Shown here: positions 1-8,242 of the stretch, piece after piece | How positions within the stretch are numbered: the stretch's first letter is position 1 | Layout of the letters: each line of letters opens with the position of its first letter | Origin: UBA8337 sp038143435 | Lineage (GTDB): Bacteria > Pseudomonadota > Alphaproteobacteria > RS24 | NCBI GenBank assembly: GCA_038143435.1 | Contig: JAYQLX010000002.1 | Span: forward strand, 124,001 to 188,000 | Direction of reading: 5' to 3' | DNA length: 64,000 nt | Made by a program: the position numbers and the translations under genes | Notes under the pieces: generated by a model | What the model was told of the DNA's origin: nothing | Databases searched by the model: none | The model's input: only the letters and a program-made list of their open reading frames with translations

Positions 1-1
1 C

Positions 2-1231
2 CCCGAAGCCAATGCCTCCACCCATGACGGCAAATGGGAAAAATCGCGTTTTATGGGTGTGGAACTGACCGGCAAGACGCTGGGCGTTGTCGGCTGCGGC
101 AATATCGGCTCCATTGCCGCCACCCGCGCTTTGGGCCTGAAAATGAAAGTGGTCGCCTTTGACCCGTTTCTGACGCCGGAGCGCGCATTGGAAATCGGCG
201 TTGAAAAAGCCGAGCTTGATGATGTTTTGGCGCGCGCCGATTTCATCACACTGCACACGCCGCTGACCGACAAAACGCGCAATATCATCAATGCCGAGGC
301 ACTGGCCAAATGCAAAAAGGGCGTGCGCATCATCAATTGCGCGCGCGGCGGCTTGATTGACGAAAAAGCGCTAAAAGAAGCCCTGGAAAGCGGCCATGTC
401 GCCGGTGCCGCGCTCGATGTGTTTGAAGAAGAACCGGCCAAAGACAATGCGCTGTTCAATATGGAAAACGTTGTTTGCACACCGCATCTCGGCGCGTCGA
501 CCTCTGAGGCGCAGGAAAATGTCGCCCTACAAGTGGCTGAACAAATGGCCGATTATCTGATGACCGGCGCGGTGACCAATGCCATCAACATGCCGTCCAT
601 TTCGGCCGAAGACGCACCGCGTTTGCGCCCCTATGTGGCACTGGCCGAGCAGTTGGGCCTGTTTGCCGGTCAATTGACCGAAAGCGGCATTGAAGGCGCG
701 GAGATTGAATATGTCGGCGATGTCAGCGAATTGAACGTGGCGCCGCTCACCTCGGCCATTATGGCCGGTCTGTTGCGCCCGCTTTTGGCCGACGTCAATA
801 TGGTGTCGGCGCCGGCCATCGCGAAAGAGCGCGGCATCACCGTGTCTGAGGTGAAGCGCGACTCCACCGGCGCATTTGACAGCTATATTCGCCTGACGCT
901 GAAAACCGAGCGGCAGCAGCGCTCGGTCGCCGGCACGGTGTTTTCTGACGGCAAGCCGCGCATCATTCAGGTTAAGGGCATTAATATTCACGCCGAGCTT
1001 GCGCCGCGTGTGCTTTATGTCACCAATACGGACGCGCCGGGCTTTATCGGCGCGCTGGGCAGTGCGCTGGGCCAGCACGGCATTAATATTGCCAGCTTCC
1101 AACTGGGCCGTGAAAAGCCCGGGGGCGACGCCATTTCATTGGTCAATATTGACAATGAAGCGAGCGCCGATGTGCTGAAAGAATTGGAAGCCCTGCCGCA
1201 AGTGGTGCATATTAAGCAACTGAGTTTCTAG
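2..1231 (+). CDS. serA: D-3-phosphoglycerate dehydrogenase (5' truncated by window edge)
   Basis: NAD-linked cytosolic enzyme that oxidises 3-phosphoglycerate, the first step of serine synthesis. The frame is open from the first codon of the window, so the N-terminal part lies outside; the Met codon at 53 is internal. About 409 residues are visible. They include the Rossmann motif VGCGNIGS, the catalytic Arg in NCARGGLID, Glu in EEEPA and the catalytic His in TPHLGAST. An intervening domain and a C-terminal ACT domain (from about LYVTNTDAPG) follow, so this is the long form regulated by serine. purA follows after 18 bp with its own ribosome site and is probably cotranscribed. Confidence 0.96.
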   Translation, partial: PEANASTHDGKWEKSRFMGVELTGKTLGVVGCGNIGSIAATRALGLKMKVVAFDPFLTPERALEIGVEKAELDDVLARADFITLHTPLTDKTRNIINAEALAKCKKGVRIINCARGGLIDEKALKEALESGHVAGAALDVFEEEPAKDNALFNMENVVCTPHLGASTSEAQENVALQVAEQMADYLMTGAVTNAINMPSISAEDAPRLRPYVALAEQLGLFAGQLTESGIEGAEIEYVGDVSELNVAPLTSAIMAGLLRPLLADVNMVSAPAIAKERGITVSEVKRDSTGAFDSYIRLTLKTERQQRSVAGTVFSDGKPRIIQVKGINIHAELAPRVLYVTNTDAPGFIGALGSALGQHGINIASFQLGREKPGGDAISLVNIDNEASADVLKELEALPQVVHIKQLSF

Positions 1232-1249
1232 CAAAGAGGGGACAGGCAT

Positions 1250-2545
1250 ATGGCCAATGTTGTAGTCATCGGCTCGCAATGGGGCGATGAGGGCAAAGGC
1301 AAAATTGTGGATTGGCTGAGCCTGCGCGCCGATGTGGTGGCGCGTTTTCAGGGCGGCCATAATGCCGGTCATACGCTGGTCATTAATGGCGAGGTGTATA
1401 AGTTATCCCTCTTGCCGTCGGGCATTGTGCGCGAGGGCAAGCTGTCGGTCATCGGCAATGGTGTGGTGGTCGACCCGTGGGCTCTGTTGTCTGAGATTGA
1501 CACTTTGCGCGGGCAGGGCGTTGCCGTCTCACCCGAAAATTTGAAGATTGCCGAAAATGCGACGCTGATTTTGCCGCTGCACCAAGAGTTGGATGCGGCG
1601 CGCGAAAGCGCCAATGCGGGCGTTAAAATCGGCACCACCAAGCGCGGCATTGGCCCGGCCTATGAAGACAAGGTGGGCCGCCGCGCCCTGCGCCTCACCG
1701 ATTTGGCTGACCCCGATACACTCGACGCGAAAATTGAAAACCTGCTGGTACATCACAATACGCTGCGCCGTGGGCTGGCCTTGCCGGAATTTGACGGGGC
1801 CGAGCTGAAAGCCAAGCTGATGGATATTGCGCCGCAACTGACCCCCTATATGGCGCCGGTGTGGCGGCTGCTGGACGAAGCGCGCCGCGCCGGTCAGCGC
1901 ATTTTGTTTGAGGGCGCGCAAGGCGTGCTGCTTGATGTTGACCACGGCACATATCCGTTTGTCACCTCCTCCAACACCATTGCCGGACAGGCGGCGACCG
2001 GCAGCGGGCTTGGCCCGGCCGCGCTCAGCCATGTGCTGGGCATCACCAAAGCCTATACCACGCGGGTGGGCGAGGGGCCGTTCCCGACCGAGCAAGACAA
2101 TGAGGTCGGGCAAAAGCTCGGCGAGCGCGGCCATGAGTTCGGCACGGTGACGGGGCGCAAGCGGCGCTGCGGCTGGTTTGATGCGGTGCTGGTGCGCCAA
2201 ATGGTCAAGACGGCGGGCATTGACGGCATTGCGCTGACCAAGCTCGATGTGCTGGACGGCTTTGACGAGATTAAGATTTGCACCGGCTATATGCTGGACG
2301 GCGAAGCGATTGACTATCTGCCTGCCAATGCGGCCGAGCAAGCGCGCATTGAGGCGGTTTATGAAACGTTGGAAGGCTGGAGCGGCGAAAGCAGTTTCGG
2401 GGCGCGCAGCTGGGCCGATTTGCCGGCGCAAGCGGTGCGCTATGTGCGCTATATTGAAGAGCTTATCGGCGCGCCCGTCACGCTGCTTTCCACCAGCCCC
2501 GAGCGCGACGACACGATACTTGTTAAGGATCCTTTCGAGGACTAG
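1250..2545 (+). CDS. purA: Adenylosuccinate synthetase
   Basis: GTP-dependent cytosolic enzyme that joins IMP and aspartate to make adenylosuccinate, the committed step to AMP. The 431 residues are the usual full length. Visible motifs are the GDEGKGK phosphate loop near the N-terminus, GGHNAGH, TTKRGIGPAYEDK, EGAQGVLLDVDHGTYPF, GRKRRCGW and TKLDVLD. The ATG at 1250 has GAGGGG about 9 bases upstream. It lies 18 bp after serA and converges on rpoH; the 80-bp gap between them is full of inverted repeats. The frame is intact. Confidence 0.98.
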   Translation: MANVVVIGSQWGDEGKGKIVDWLSLRADVVARFQGGHNAGHTLVINGEVYKLSLLPSGIVREGKLSVIGNGVVVDPWALLSEIDTLRGQGVAVSPENLKIAENATLILPLHQELDAARESANAGVKIGTTKRGIGPAYEDKVGRRALRLTDLADPDTLDAKIENLLVHHNTLRRGLALPEFDGAELKAKLMDIAPQLTPYMAPVWRLLDEARRAGQRILFEGAQGVLLDVDHGTYPFVTSSNTIAGQAATGSGLGPAALSHVLGITKAYTTRVGEGPFPTEQDNEVGQKLGERGHEFGTVTGRKRRCGWFDAVLVRQMVKTAGIDGIALTKLDVLDGFDEIKICTGYMLDGEAIDYLPANAAEQARIEAVYETLEGWSGESSFGARSWADLPAQAVRYVRYIEELIGAPVTLLSTSPERDDTILVKDPFED

Positions 2546-2547
2546 TT

Positions 2548-2626
2548 GCACCCGCCTGCCGACTTGCCGCCTTTCAGGCGACTTCGCTGGCGCAGGGCGC
2601 ACCAAAGCCAGCAAGCTGGCAGGTGC
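2548..2626. terminator. Nested inverted repeats between convergent purA and rpoH
   Basis: Three inverted repeats are packed in this gap. One is a perfect 6-bp stem GCCAGC/GCTGGC with a 2-nt loop at 2607-2620. One is a 5-bp stem CGCCT/AGGCG at 2568-2580. The third is an outer pair (2548-2560 with 2618-2626) that could enclose both. No T tract follows, so this may be a bidirectional, factor-assisted end for both genes. Termination is inferred from position. Confidence 0.4.
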
Positions 2627-3568
2627 TTACTCCGCCTCTATAGCCAACCCATCATCCGCCGCGTTTTCAACCATCACCTTCCTTAATTTCTCAAAGGCGC
2701 GGGTTTCAATCTGGCGGATGCGCTCGCGGCTGACATCATGTTCTTGCGCCAGCTCTTCCAGCGTTTGTGGCGGGTCGGCGAGGCGGCGTGCCATGAGAAT
2801 GGCGCGCTCGCGTTCATTCAGCCCGGCCATAGCGGCGACCAGCACTTTGCGGCGCGCATCGCGCTCGCTACCTTCGGCCACCACCATTTCCGGCGTGGCG
2901 GCCTCATCTTCCAGCCAGTCCTGCCACTCGCCTTCGCCGTCTTCACCGGCCTTCATCGGCGCGTTGAGCGAGGCATCGCCGCCGCTCATGCGGCCTTCCA
3001 TCATCGTCACGTCATCATTTTCAACGCCCAGCCGCTCGGCAATTTCGCTGACCTGCTCGGGCTTGAGCGCGCCGCCATCAATAGCGTTAATCTCGCCCTT
3101 CAAACGGCGCAAATTGAAAAACAGCTTTTTCTGCGCCGCCGTGGTGCCGATTTTTACCAGCGACCAAGAGCGCAAAATATATTCCTGAATCTGCGCGCGA
3201 ATCCACCACATGGCATAAGTGGCAAGGCGAAAGCCGCGATCGGGGTCAAATTTTTGCACGGCGCGCATCAGCCCGACATTGCCTTCCGAAATCACTTCGC
3301 CAATCGGCAGGCCATAGCCGCGATAGCCCATAGCGATTTTCGCCACCAAGCGCAAATGGCTGGTCACCAGCTTATGCGCCGCGCCCTTATCGCCGCTGTC
3401 GGCATAATCTTTCGCCAGGGTAAACTCCTCATCGGCTTCCAGCATGGGGAATTTCTTAATGTCATTGAGATAGCGCGACAGACTGCCTTCCGGATTGGGG
3501 GCCGGAGCCAGCGCTCTAGATGGGGCGGTTGATTTCTTTTCCGCCTTTGCAGTCTCATCCTTGCTCAT
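2627..3568 (-). CDS. rpoH: RNA polymerase sigma-32 (heat-shock sigma factor)
   Basis: Alternative sigma factor directing RNA polymerase to heat-shock promoters. The 313 residues hold region 1.2/2 (from SRYLNDIKKFPML), region 2.3/2.4 (RLATYAMWWIRAQIQEYI), the RpoH-specific box QKKLFFNLR just after it, and region 4 with the helix-turn-helix LAQEHDVSRERIRQIE. The RpoH box separates it from RpoD. The start lies 5 bp after the rluD stop on the same strand, so the two are probably cotranscribed. No strong Shine-Dalgarno is seen before the ATG, which may indicate translational coupling or structure control. The frame is intact. Confidence 0.95.
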   Translation of the reverse strand: MSKDETAKAEKKSTAPSRALAPAPNPEGSLSRYLNDIKKFPMLEADEEFTLAKDYADSGDKGAAHKLVTSHLRLVAKIAMGYRGYGLPIGEVISEGNVGLMRAVQKFDPDRGFRLATYAMWWIRAQIQEYILRSWSLVKIGTTAAQKKLFFNLRRLKGEINAIDGGALKPEQVSEIAERLGVENDDVTMMEGRMSGGDASLNAPMKAGEDGEGEWQDWLEDEAATPEMVVAEGSERDARRKVLVAAMAGLNERERAILMARRLADPPQTLEELAQEHDVSRERIRQIETRAFEKLRKVMVENAADDGLAIEAE

Positions 3569-3573
3569 AGGTT

Positions 3574-4602
3574 TTATATAGGCAGCTTTGCCATCGCTTC
3601 CAAGAGGGTGGCCAAATCATCCGGCAGCGGCGCTTCGTAAAAATGTGTTTCGCCGGTGCGCGGGTGCTCAAAGCCAAGCGCGGCGGCGTGCAGCGCTTGC
3701 CGGTCGAGCGCCTCAAGTGCGGTTTTTTGCGCCTCGGAGAGATGCACGGCGCGGCTTTTCATGCCCGTGCCATACAGCTTGTCGCCCAGCACCGGATGGC
3801 CGATATGCGCCATATGCACGCGAATTTGATGCGTGCGTCCGGTCTCCAGCCGACACTCAATCAGGCTTACTTGGTTTGCGCCATAGCTTTCCAGCCGCCG
3901 ATAATGCGTCACCGCATGGCGCGCCGAATTGCTGTCTGAGGGGGGGGATTTAGAGACAGCGATTTTCTTGCGATTATTGGCACTGCGCGCCAGCGCCGCA
4001 TCCACCGTGCCGGCGGCCGGTAGCGGTTCGCCCCAAACCAAAGCCTGATAAAGCCGCTGCATGCGCCCGTCGCGGCCATGCGCGGCGAATTGTTCTGACA
4101 AGCCCTGATGCGCCGCATCGTTTTTGGCCACCACCATAATGCCGCTCGTATCCTTATCGAGGCGATGGACAATGCCCGGGCGCTTTTCGCCGCCAATGCC
4201 CGACAAGCTGTCGCCGCAATGCGCCAGCAGCGCATTAACCAGCGTGCCGTCGGGGCTGCCCGGCGCGGGATGCACCACCATATCGGCCGGTTTATTGACG
4301 ACCAGCAAATCCGCGTCTTCATACAGCACATTAAGTGCGATGTTTTGCGCTTTTACCGTCGTGTCGACGGGCGGCGGCAAGGTGAGGGCGACAATATCAT
4401 CTTGTTTGACCCGCCATGACGGGTCTTTTATGGTCGTGTCAGCCTGTCGCCGCGTGACAACGCAATGGCCGGCTTTCACAAGCTCTTGCAGCCGCGCGCG
4501 CGATAAATCATCAGACGCCGCGGCAAGGGTTTTGTCCAATCGGTCGCCGTCTTGCGCATAGGTGACGGCGAAGGCGAGCACATTATTTGGAGTATCGACC
4601 AT
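3574..4602 (-). CDS. rluD: Ribosomal large subunit pseudouridine synthase, RluD family
   Basis: RNA-modifying enzyme; RluD converts three uridines of helix 69 in 23S rRNA to pseudouridine. The 342-residue protein has an N-terminal S4 domain (about residues 15-75) and the catalytic domain with HRLDKDTSGIMVV, whose Asp is the nucleophile. The family is clear; RluD rather than RluC is inferred from the S4 domain and the rpoH neighbourhood. The annotated ATG (4602) overlaps the ATG of the divergent gene at 4601, which leaves no room for a promoter. A GTG seven codons in (4581) is an alternative start. Confidence 0.9.
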   Translation of the reverse strand: MVDTPNNVLAFAVTYAQDGDRLDKTLAAASDDLSRARLQELVKAGHCVVTRRQADTTIKDPSWRVKQDDIVALTLPPPVDTTVKAQNIALNVLYEDADLLVVNKPADMVVHPAPGSPDGTLVNALLAHCGDSLSGIGGEKRPGIVHRLDKDTSGIMVVAKNDAAHQGLSEQFAAHGRDGRMQRLYQALVWGEPLPAAGTVDAALARSANNRKKIAVSKSPPSDSNSARHAVTHYRRLESYGANQVSLIECRLETGRTHQIRVHMAHIGHPVLGDKLYGTGMKSRAVHLSEAQKTALEALDRQALHAAALGFEHPRTGETHFYEAPLPDDLATLLEAMAKLPI

Positions 4603-4966
4603 GTCTCAAGATACAGGAAATCCGAGCGTCGCGGAAACTTCTTCTGAAGATATTGCCGCCCCCAATCCGCGCTATGTGCGGATATTGCTGGTCACGGTGA
4701 TTTTATTGGGGGTTTTGCTGGTCGGCGGTGCGGCGGTGGTTATCAGCACGGTGATTGCCCGCCTGTCGACGCCGGAAGCGCCAATGGCGCGTGATTTCGA
4801 ACTGTCGGAAATCGCCATACCGGCAGGGGCGCGGCTGGTCGGGGTTGAAAACGGTGCAGCCCGCATAGTGCTGCGTTTGGAAGATAAAGACGGCCCGCTC
4901 TTGCTGCTGCTTGACCCGCGCAAAGGTGCAGAAACCGGCCGTGTGCGCTTGATTGAAGAAAAATAA
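4601..4966 (+). CDS. Small single-pass membrane protein next to rluD
   Basis: A 121-residue protein of unknown function. It has an acidic N-terminus (about 24 residues), one transmembrane segment (about residues 28-52, RILLVTVILLGVLLVGG and onward) and a C-terminal domain of about 65 residues, probably periplasmic. A longer reading would begin at 4562, but the ATG at 4601 has GGAG eight bases upstream and is preferred. Similar short membrane proteins sit beside rluD in other Alphaproteobacteria (possibly DUF6476; from memory, unchecked). It ends exactly where the next gene begins (TAA then ATG), so the two are coupled. Confidence 0.75.
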   Translation: MSQDTGNPSVAETSSEDIAAPNPRYVRILLVTVILLGVLLVGGAAVVISTVIARLSTPEAPMARDFELSEIAIPAGARLVGVENGAARIVLRLEDKDGPLLLLLDPRKGAETGRVRLIEEK

Positions 4967-5896
4967 ATGACGTTTTTACAAATCATCGGCGCGCTTATCG
5001 CTTTTTTATTATTGGTGCTTGGCCTGATTTATTGGCGCGCCGACCGCGAAACATTGAGCGCCGCTGAATTTCGCGCCGATAGCGGCTATCAGACCGCGCC
5101 GTTGAACCACGGCGTGACCGCCTATCAAAGTTTCGGCCCGTTCGACGGCGAAGCGGTGGTGATTGTGCATGGCGGCACGCTGGGGTCGATGGCTTATCGG
5201 GCTTATGTGCCGCCTTTGGTTAAAGATGGTTGGCGCGTGATTGTTTATGACCAATATGGGCGTGGCTTTTCCGACCGCCCGAACCATAAGCTGACCATTG
5301 ATTTGATGCGGCTGCAATTGCGCGACCTATTGGAGCATTTGCAAATCGATAAGGCGCATTTATTCGGCGTCAGTCTGGGCGGGGCGATTATTGCCCGTTT
5401 TGCTGCCGAGCATGGCGACCGCGTGCATTCATTGGCCTATCAAGTGCCGGCCATCAAAGGGGTTGAGCCGACAATGGCTTTGACCCTGACACGGCTACCC
5501 GTGCTCGGCACGTTTTTGTCGCGTCTGGTCGGAATTCCGGCGATTATTGTGCGCGGTGAAAGCTTCGGCACTGAGAGCGAAGAAGCGCGCCGCGTGGTAG
5601 CGCATTTCACCAACCAGTTCAAAGTCAAAGGCACGGAGCGCATGATGCGCGACATGATTATCGGCGATGCGCTGTCCGACCGTATGGCCGATCATGAGAA
5701 AATCGCGGCAAGGGGTATGCGGGCGCAATTTGTTTACGCGCTTGATGATCCGGAAATCATGCGCGCCGATGTTGAAGCGGCATTGGCGCTGTATGACGCA
5801 CCCGATGTGCATCAATATACGGGCGGGCATTTTTTCTCGACCGGCCGGACGGAAGAATTGTCCAAAAAATTGACGGCGTTTTTTCGCCAGCCTTAA
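4967..5896 (+). CDS. Alpha/beta hydrolase, membrane-anchored
   Basis: Serine hydrolase of the alpha/beta fold, 309 residues. An N-terminal hydrophobic segment (residues 4-22) should anchor it to the membrane. The oxyanion region is VIVHGGTLGS, the nucleophile elbow is GVSLGGA (Ser), and His near the C-terminus in YTGGHFFS probably completes the triad. The substrate cannot be told from sequence. The ATG follows the previous stop with no gap, indicating translational coupling. The last 4 bases overlap the convergent eipA gene. Confidence 0.85.
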   Translation: MTFLQIIGALIAFLLLVLGLIYWRADRETLSAAEFRADSGYQTAPLNHGVTAYQSFGPFDGEAVVIVHGGTLGSMAYRAYVPPLVKDGWRVIVYDQYGRGFSDRPNHKLTIDLMRLQLRDLLEHLQIDKAHLFGVSLGGAIIARFAAEHGDRVHSLAYQVPAIKGVEPTMALTLTRLPVLGTFLSRLVGIPAIIVRGESFGTESEEARRVVAHFTNQFKVKGTERMMRDMIIGDALSDRMADHEKIAARGMRAQFVYALDDPEIMRADVEAALALYDAPDVHQYTGGHFFSTGRTEELSKKLTAFFRQP

Positions 5897-6471
5897 AACG
5901 GCATCCAGCCGGGCGCATCGGCGAATTTCAAATAGCCGAGACTGACCCCGATTTGATAGCCGACCCCGACACGCATAGGCGCAAGAATGGTATTGCCGCG
6001 CTGCAAATAATTGAACCCGACGCCGCCCAAAGCGACCAGCGAGCCGTCAACACCGGCAAAGCGGCGATATAAGTCTTCCGGTTCGTTAATATTGTAAACC
6101 AAAGTGAAGCTTTTATTGCCGGTCGCGCCCATATCGACACCGGCTGAGGGGCCGCGCCAAAATATCGGGAATTCACGGCCATCGGGAAATATCAGCGTGC
6201 CGCGGCCATAGCGCGCGCCAAACATCACCGATACGGAAATTTCTTCGCCGCGAATAATGGCGCTGGGCGTGCCATAGCGGCTGAAAATCCGGTCAATGAT
6301 TTCGGCCATGCTTTCGGCTGTGGCGCCAAGATATTTGGCCGAGGCGATAATCAGATTGTTTTCGGAAAATTCTTCAATGGTGCGCGGGCGTTCTTGTTGC
6401 GCGGCTGCCGAAAAGGGCATAAGCACCGCCAATAAACAAACATATAAAATTGCCACGCGCCGACCGGCCAT
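5893..6471 (-). CDS. DUF1134 / EipA-family envelope protein
   Basis: A 192-residue exported protein with an N-terminal signal peptide (about residues 1-25, cleavage likely after AAA). The mature part matches the DUF1134 family, recognisable by the GRGTLIFPDG region, WRGPSAG and the glycine-rich GALGGVGFNYLQ-type segment. In Brucella the family member EipA is a periplasmic protein needed for envelope integrity (established for that protein, inferred here). GGGGGAG lies just upstream of the ATG. It overlaps the convergent hydrolase gene by 4 bp. Confidence 0.85.
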   Translation of the reverse strand: MAGRRVAILYVCLLAVLMPFSAAAQQERPRTIEEFSENNLIIASAKYLGATAESMAEIIDRIFSRYGTPSAIIRGEEISVSVMFGARYGRGTLIFPDGREFPIFWRGPSAGVDMGATGNKSFTLVYNINEPEDLYRRFAGVDGSLVALGGVGFNYLQRGNTILAPMRVGVGYQIGVSLGYLKFADAPGWMPF

Positions 6472-6489
6472 TGCTGCTCCCCCAAGCCC

Positions 6490-7317
6490 CTATTTCAGCG
6501 CATCGTGCCAGTTATCGGCAGCGGCTGCAATAAAAGATGGGTTGTCGAGGCCGCGCGCCAACTTGCCGTATGAAAAACGCGCGCCGTCTTCGGTGGTGAC
6601 TATGCCGCCGGCCGCTTCCAAAATGGCTTGTCCCGCCGCTGTGTCCCATTCCATAGTGCGGCCATAGCGCGGGTAAAAATCGGCCGTGCCTTCGGCCAAA
6701 AGGCAGAATTTATAAGACGAGGCGGCGGCAATAGTGCTTTTGACATTGAGGCTGGCAATCATCTGGTCGGTCTGTTCACCGCGATGCGAGCGGCTGGCAA
6801 TAATATGCAAGCCTTTCGGGTCAATCTTTTGTGTCGTCAGTTTTTCAGCCGCCTCGATATCCAGCGCGCCATCAGGGGCGATGAGCAAGCGATAGGCGCA
6901 ATCAGTGCCGCTGAAATAGAGTTTTTCATGCACCGGCGCATAAATCACCCCGGCAATCGGATAGTGGTTGTGCACCAACCCGATATTGACGGTGAAATTA
7001 TCGCGTTTGGCGACAAAATCGCGGGTGCCGTCCAGCGGGTCGAGCAGGAAGAACAACTCGTCCAAATGCTGCGGCATGGTCTCGGCGCAGGCTTCCTCGC
7101 CAATCACTTGAATATGCGGGGCCAGCTTAGCTAGCGCTTTTTCCAACAAGATTTCGGCATCGCGGTCAGCCTGCGTCACCGGCGATTTATCGGCTTTTTT
7201 TTCTTCCGTCACGCCATCTCGATAGTGCTGCATTATCAGCGCACCGGCATCCAGCGTCATTTGGCATAGGGCCTGCATAAATTGTGGGGCGTGAGGGTCA
7301 AATTCGGGGTGTGTCAT
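6490..7317 (-). CDS. cysQ: 3'(2'),5'-bisphosphate nucleotidase
   Basis: Inositol-monophosphatase-fold phosphatase that hydrolyses PAP/PAPS, recycling the by-product of sulfate assimilation. Metal-binding motifs are GEEAC, DPLDGTRDF (the family Asp-Pro-Leu-Asp-Gly) and WDTAAGQAILEAAGG near the C-terminus. The length of 275-281 residues is normal. The start is uncertain: a GTG at 7335 or the ATG at 7317 used here; neither has a well-spaced ribosome site. It lies 18 bp after eipA's start on the same strand. Assignment over a plain inositol monophosphatase rests on overall similarity. Confidence 0.88.
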   Translation of the reverse strand: MTHPEFDPHAPQFMQALCQMTLDAGALIMQHYRDGVTEEKKADKSPVTQADRDAEILLEKALAKLAPHIQVIGEEACAETMPQHLDELFFLLDPLDGTRDFVAKRDNFTVNIGLVHNHYPIAGVIYAPVHEKLYFSGTDCAYRLLIAPDGALDIEAAEKLTTQKIDPKGLHIIASRSHRGEQTDQMIASLNVKSTIAAASSYKFCLLAEGTADFYPRYGRTMEWDTAAGQAILEAAGGIVTTEDGARFSYGKLARGLDNPSFIAAAADNWHDALK

Positions 7318-7378
7318 GGCCTTGTTGATTATCACATGCCCCGAATTTGTCCAAACATCACCGTATATTTATTTTATT

Positions 7379-8069
7379 TCAGGCGCTGCATTTGTGTTCG
7401 GGAATATCGACGCGATAGCCGCGCCCCCAAACCGTTTCGATAAACGGGTGCGAGGCACCGGCATTTTCAATCTTTTTGCGCAATTTGCAGATAAACACGT
7501 CGATGATTTTCATCTCAGGTTCATCCATGCCGCCATAAAGATGGTCGAGAAAGCTCTCTTTTGAGACAACGCTACCCTTGCGCAAGTACAAAAGTTCGAG
7601 CATTTGATATTCTTTCGACGTCAGTTCAACACGACGTCTCCGACGCGCACATCGCGCGCCGTTAAATCGAGCGTAATATCGCCGAATTGCAGGCGGTTAT
7701 TGGCATGGCCATTGGCGCGGCGCACCAAAGCGTGCAGACGGGCAACCAATTCATCCATATTAAACGGTTTGGTCAGATAATCATCGGCCCGGCGCGCAAG
7801 CATGACAGCCGCGCTTCAACATCAGCCTCGCCCGATAGAATAAGAACCGGTAAATGCTCGTTTTTGGCGAGCAAATTATCCAAAACCTCGTCGCCGCTCA
7901 TATCGGGAAGGCCGAGGTCCAAAATCATCACCTGATATTCATAAATATCGGTCAATTCCAGAGCGTCTTCGCCGCGATCGGCTTCATCGACATGGAAGCC
8001 TTGATCTTCCAATCGGTCCGTCAGGCTTTGCGCCAGCAACATATCATCCTCTACCAACATAATACGCAA
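7379..8069 (-). CDS. ctrA: Cell-cycle response regulator CtrA (two frameshifts)
   Basis: OmpR-class response regulator that controls cell-cycle transcription and represses replication initiation in Alphaproteobacteria. The receiver domain has VEDD and phospho-acceptor Asp51 in ILDLGLPD; the DNA-binding domain carries the CtrA hallmark LYGGMDEPEMKIIDVFICK. Translation starts at TTG (8069) with GGAG 8 bases upstream. The reading is broken twice. Near 7803 one G is missing (GGG where GGGG would give AGADDYLTKPF). Near 7621 one C is missing (AACTG where AACCTG restores NLTSKEYQ). CtrA is essential in many relatives, so both are probably sequencing errors. The gene is recognised with confidence; intactness is inferred. 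Confidence 0.87.
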
Positions 8070-8242
8070 TTTTCAATCTCCGTGTAACGAGTTCCATGCG
8101 CCATTAAGGCCATGAAACGCTGCTCACAAACAAATCAACTTTTCGTGAGCGGGTGTGAGTGGGCCCGTGAGACGATGAGTGAGATGAGACGGCGCAGGGG
8201 CGGGGGTTGCGGCGGTGGCTTTGATGCTATAGTGGACGCGCC

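Noticed and set aside
1529..2614. Long minus-strand open frame (361 codons) opposite purA
   Set aside because: It has no recognisable family, is rich in Arg/Gln/Ala/His as expected of a mirror reading of GC-rich coding DNA, and lies over an intact purA.
2247..3188. 313-codon plus-strand frame spanning the purA end and the rpoH antisense
   Set aside because: Ser/Arg-rich low-quality reading crossing two real genes in the wrong frame.
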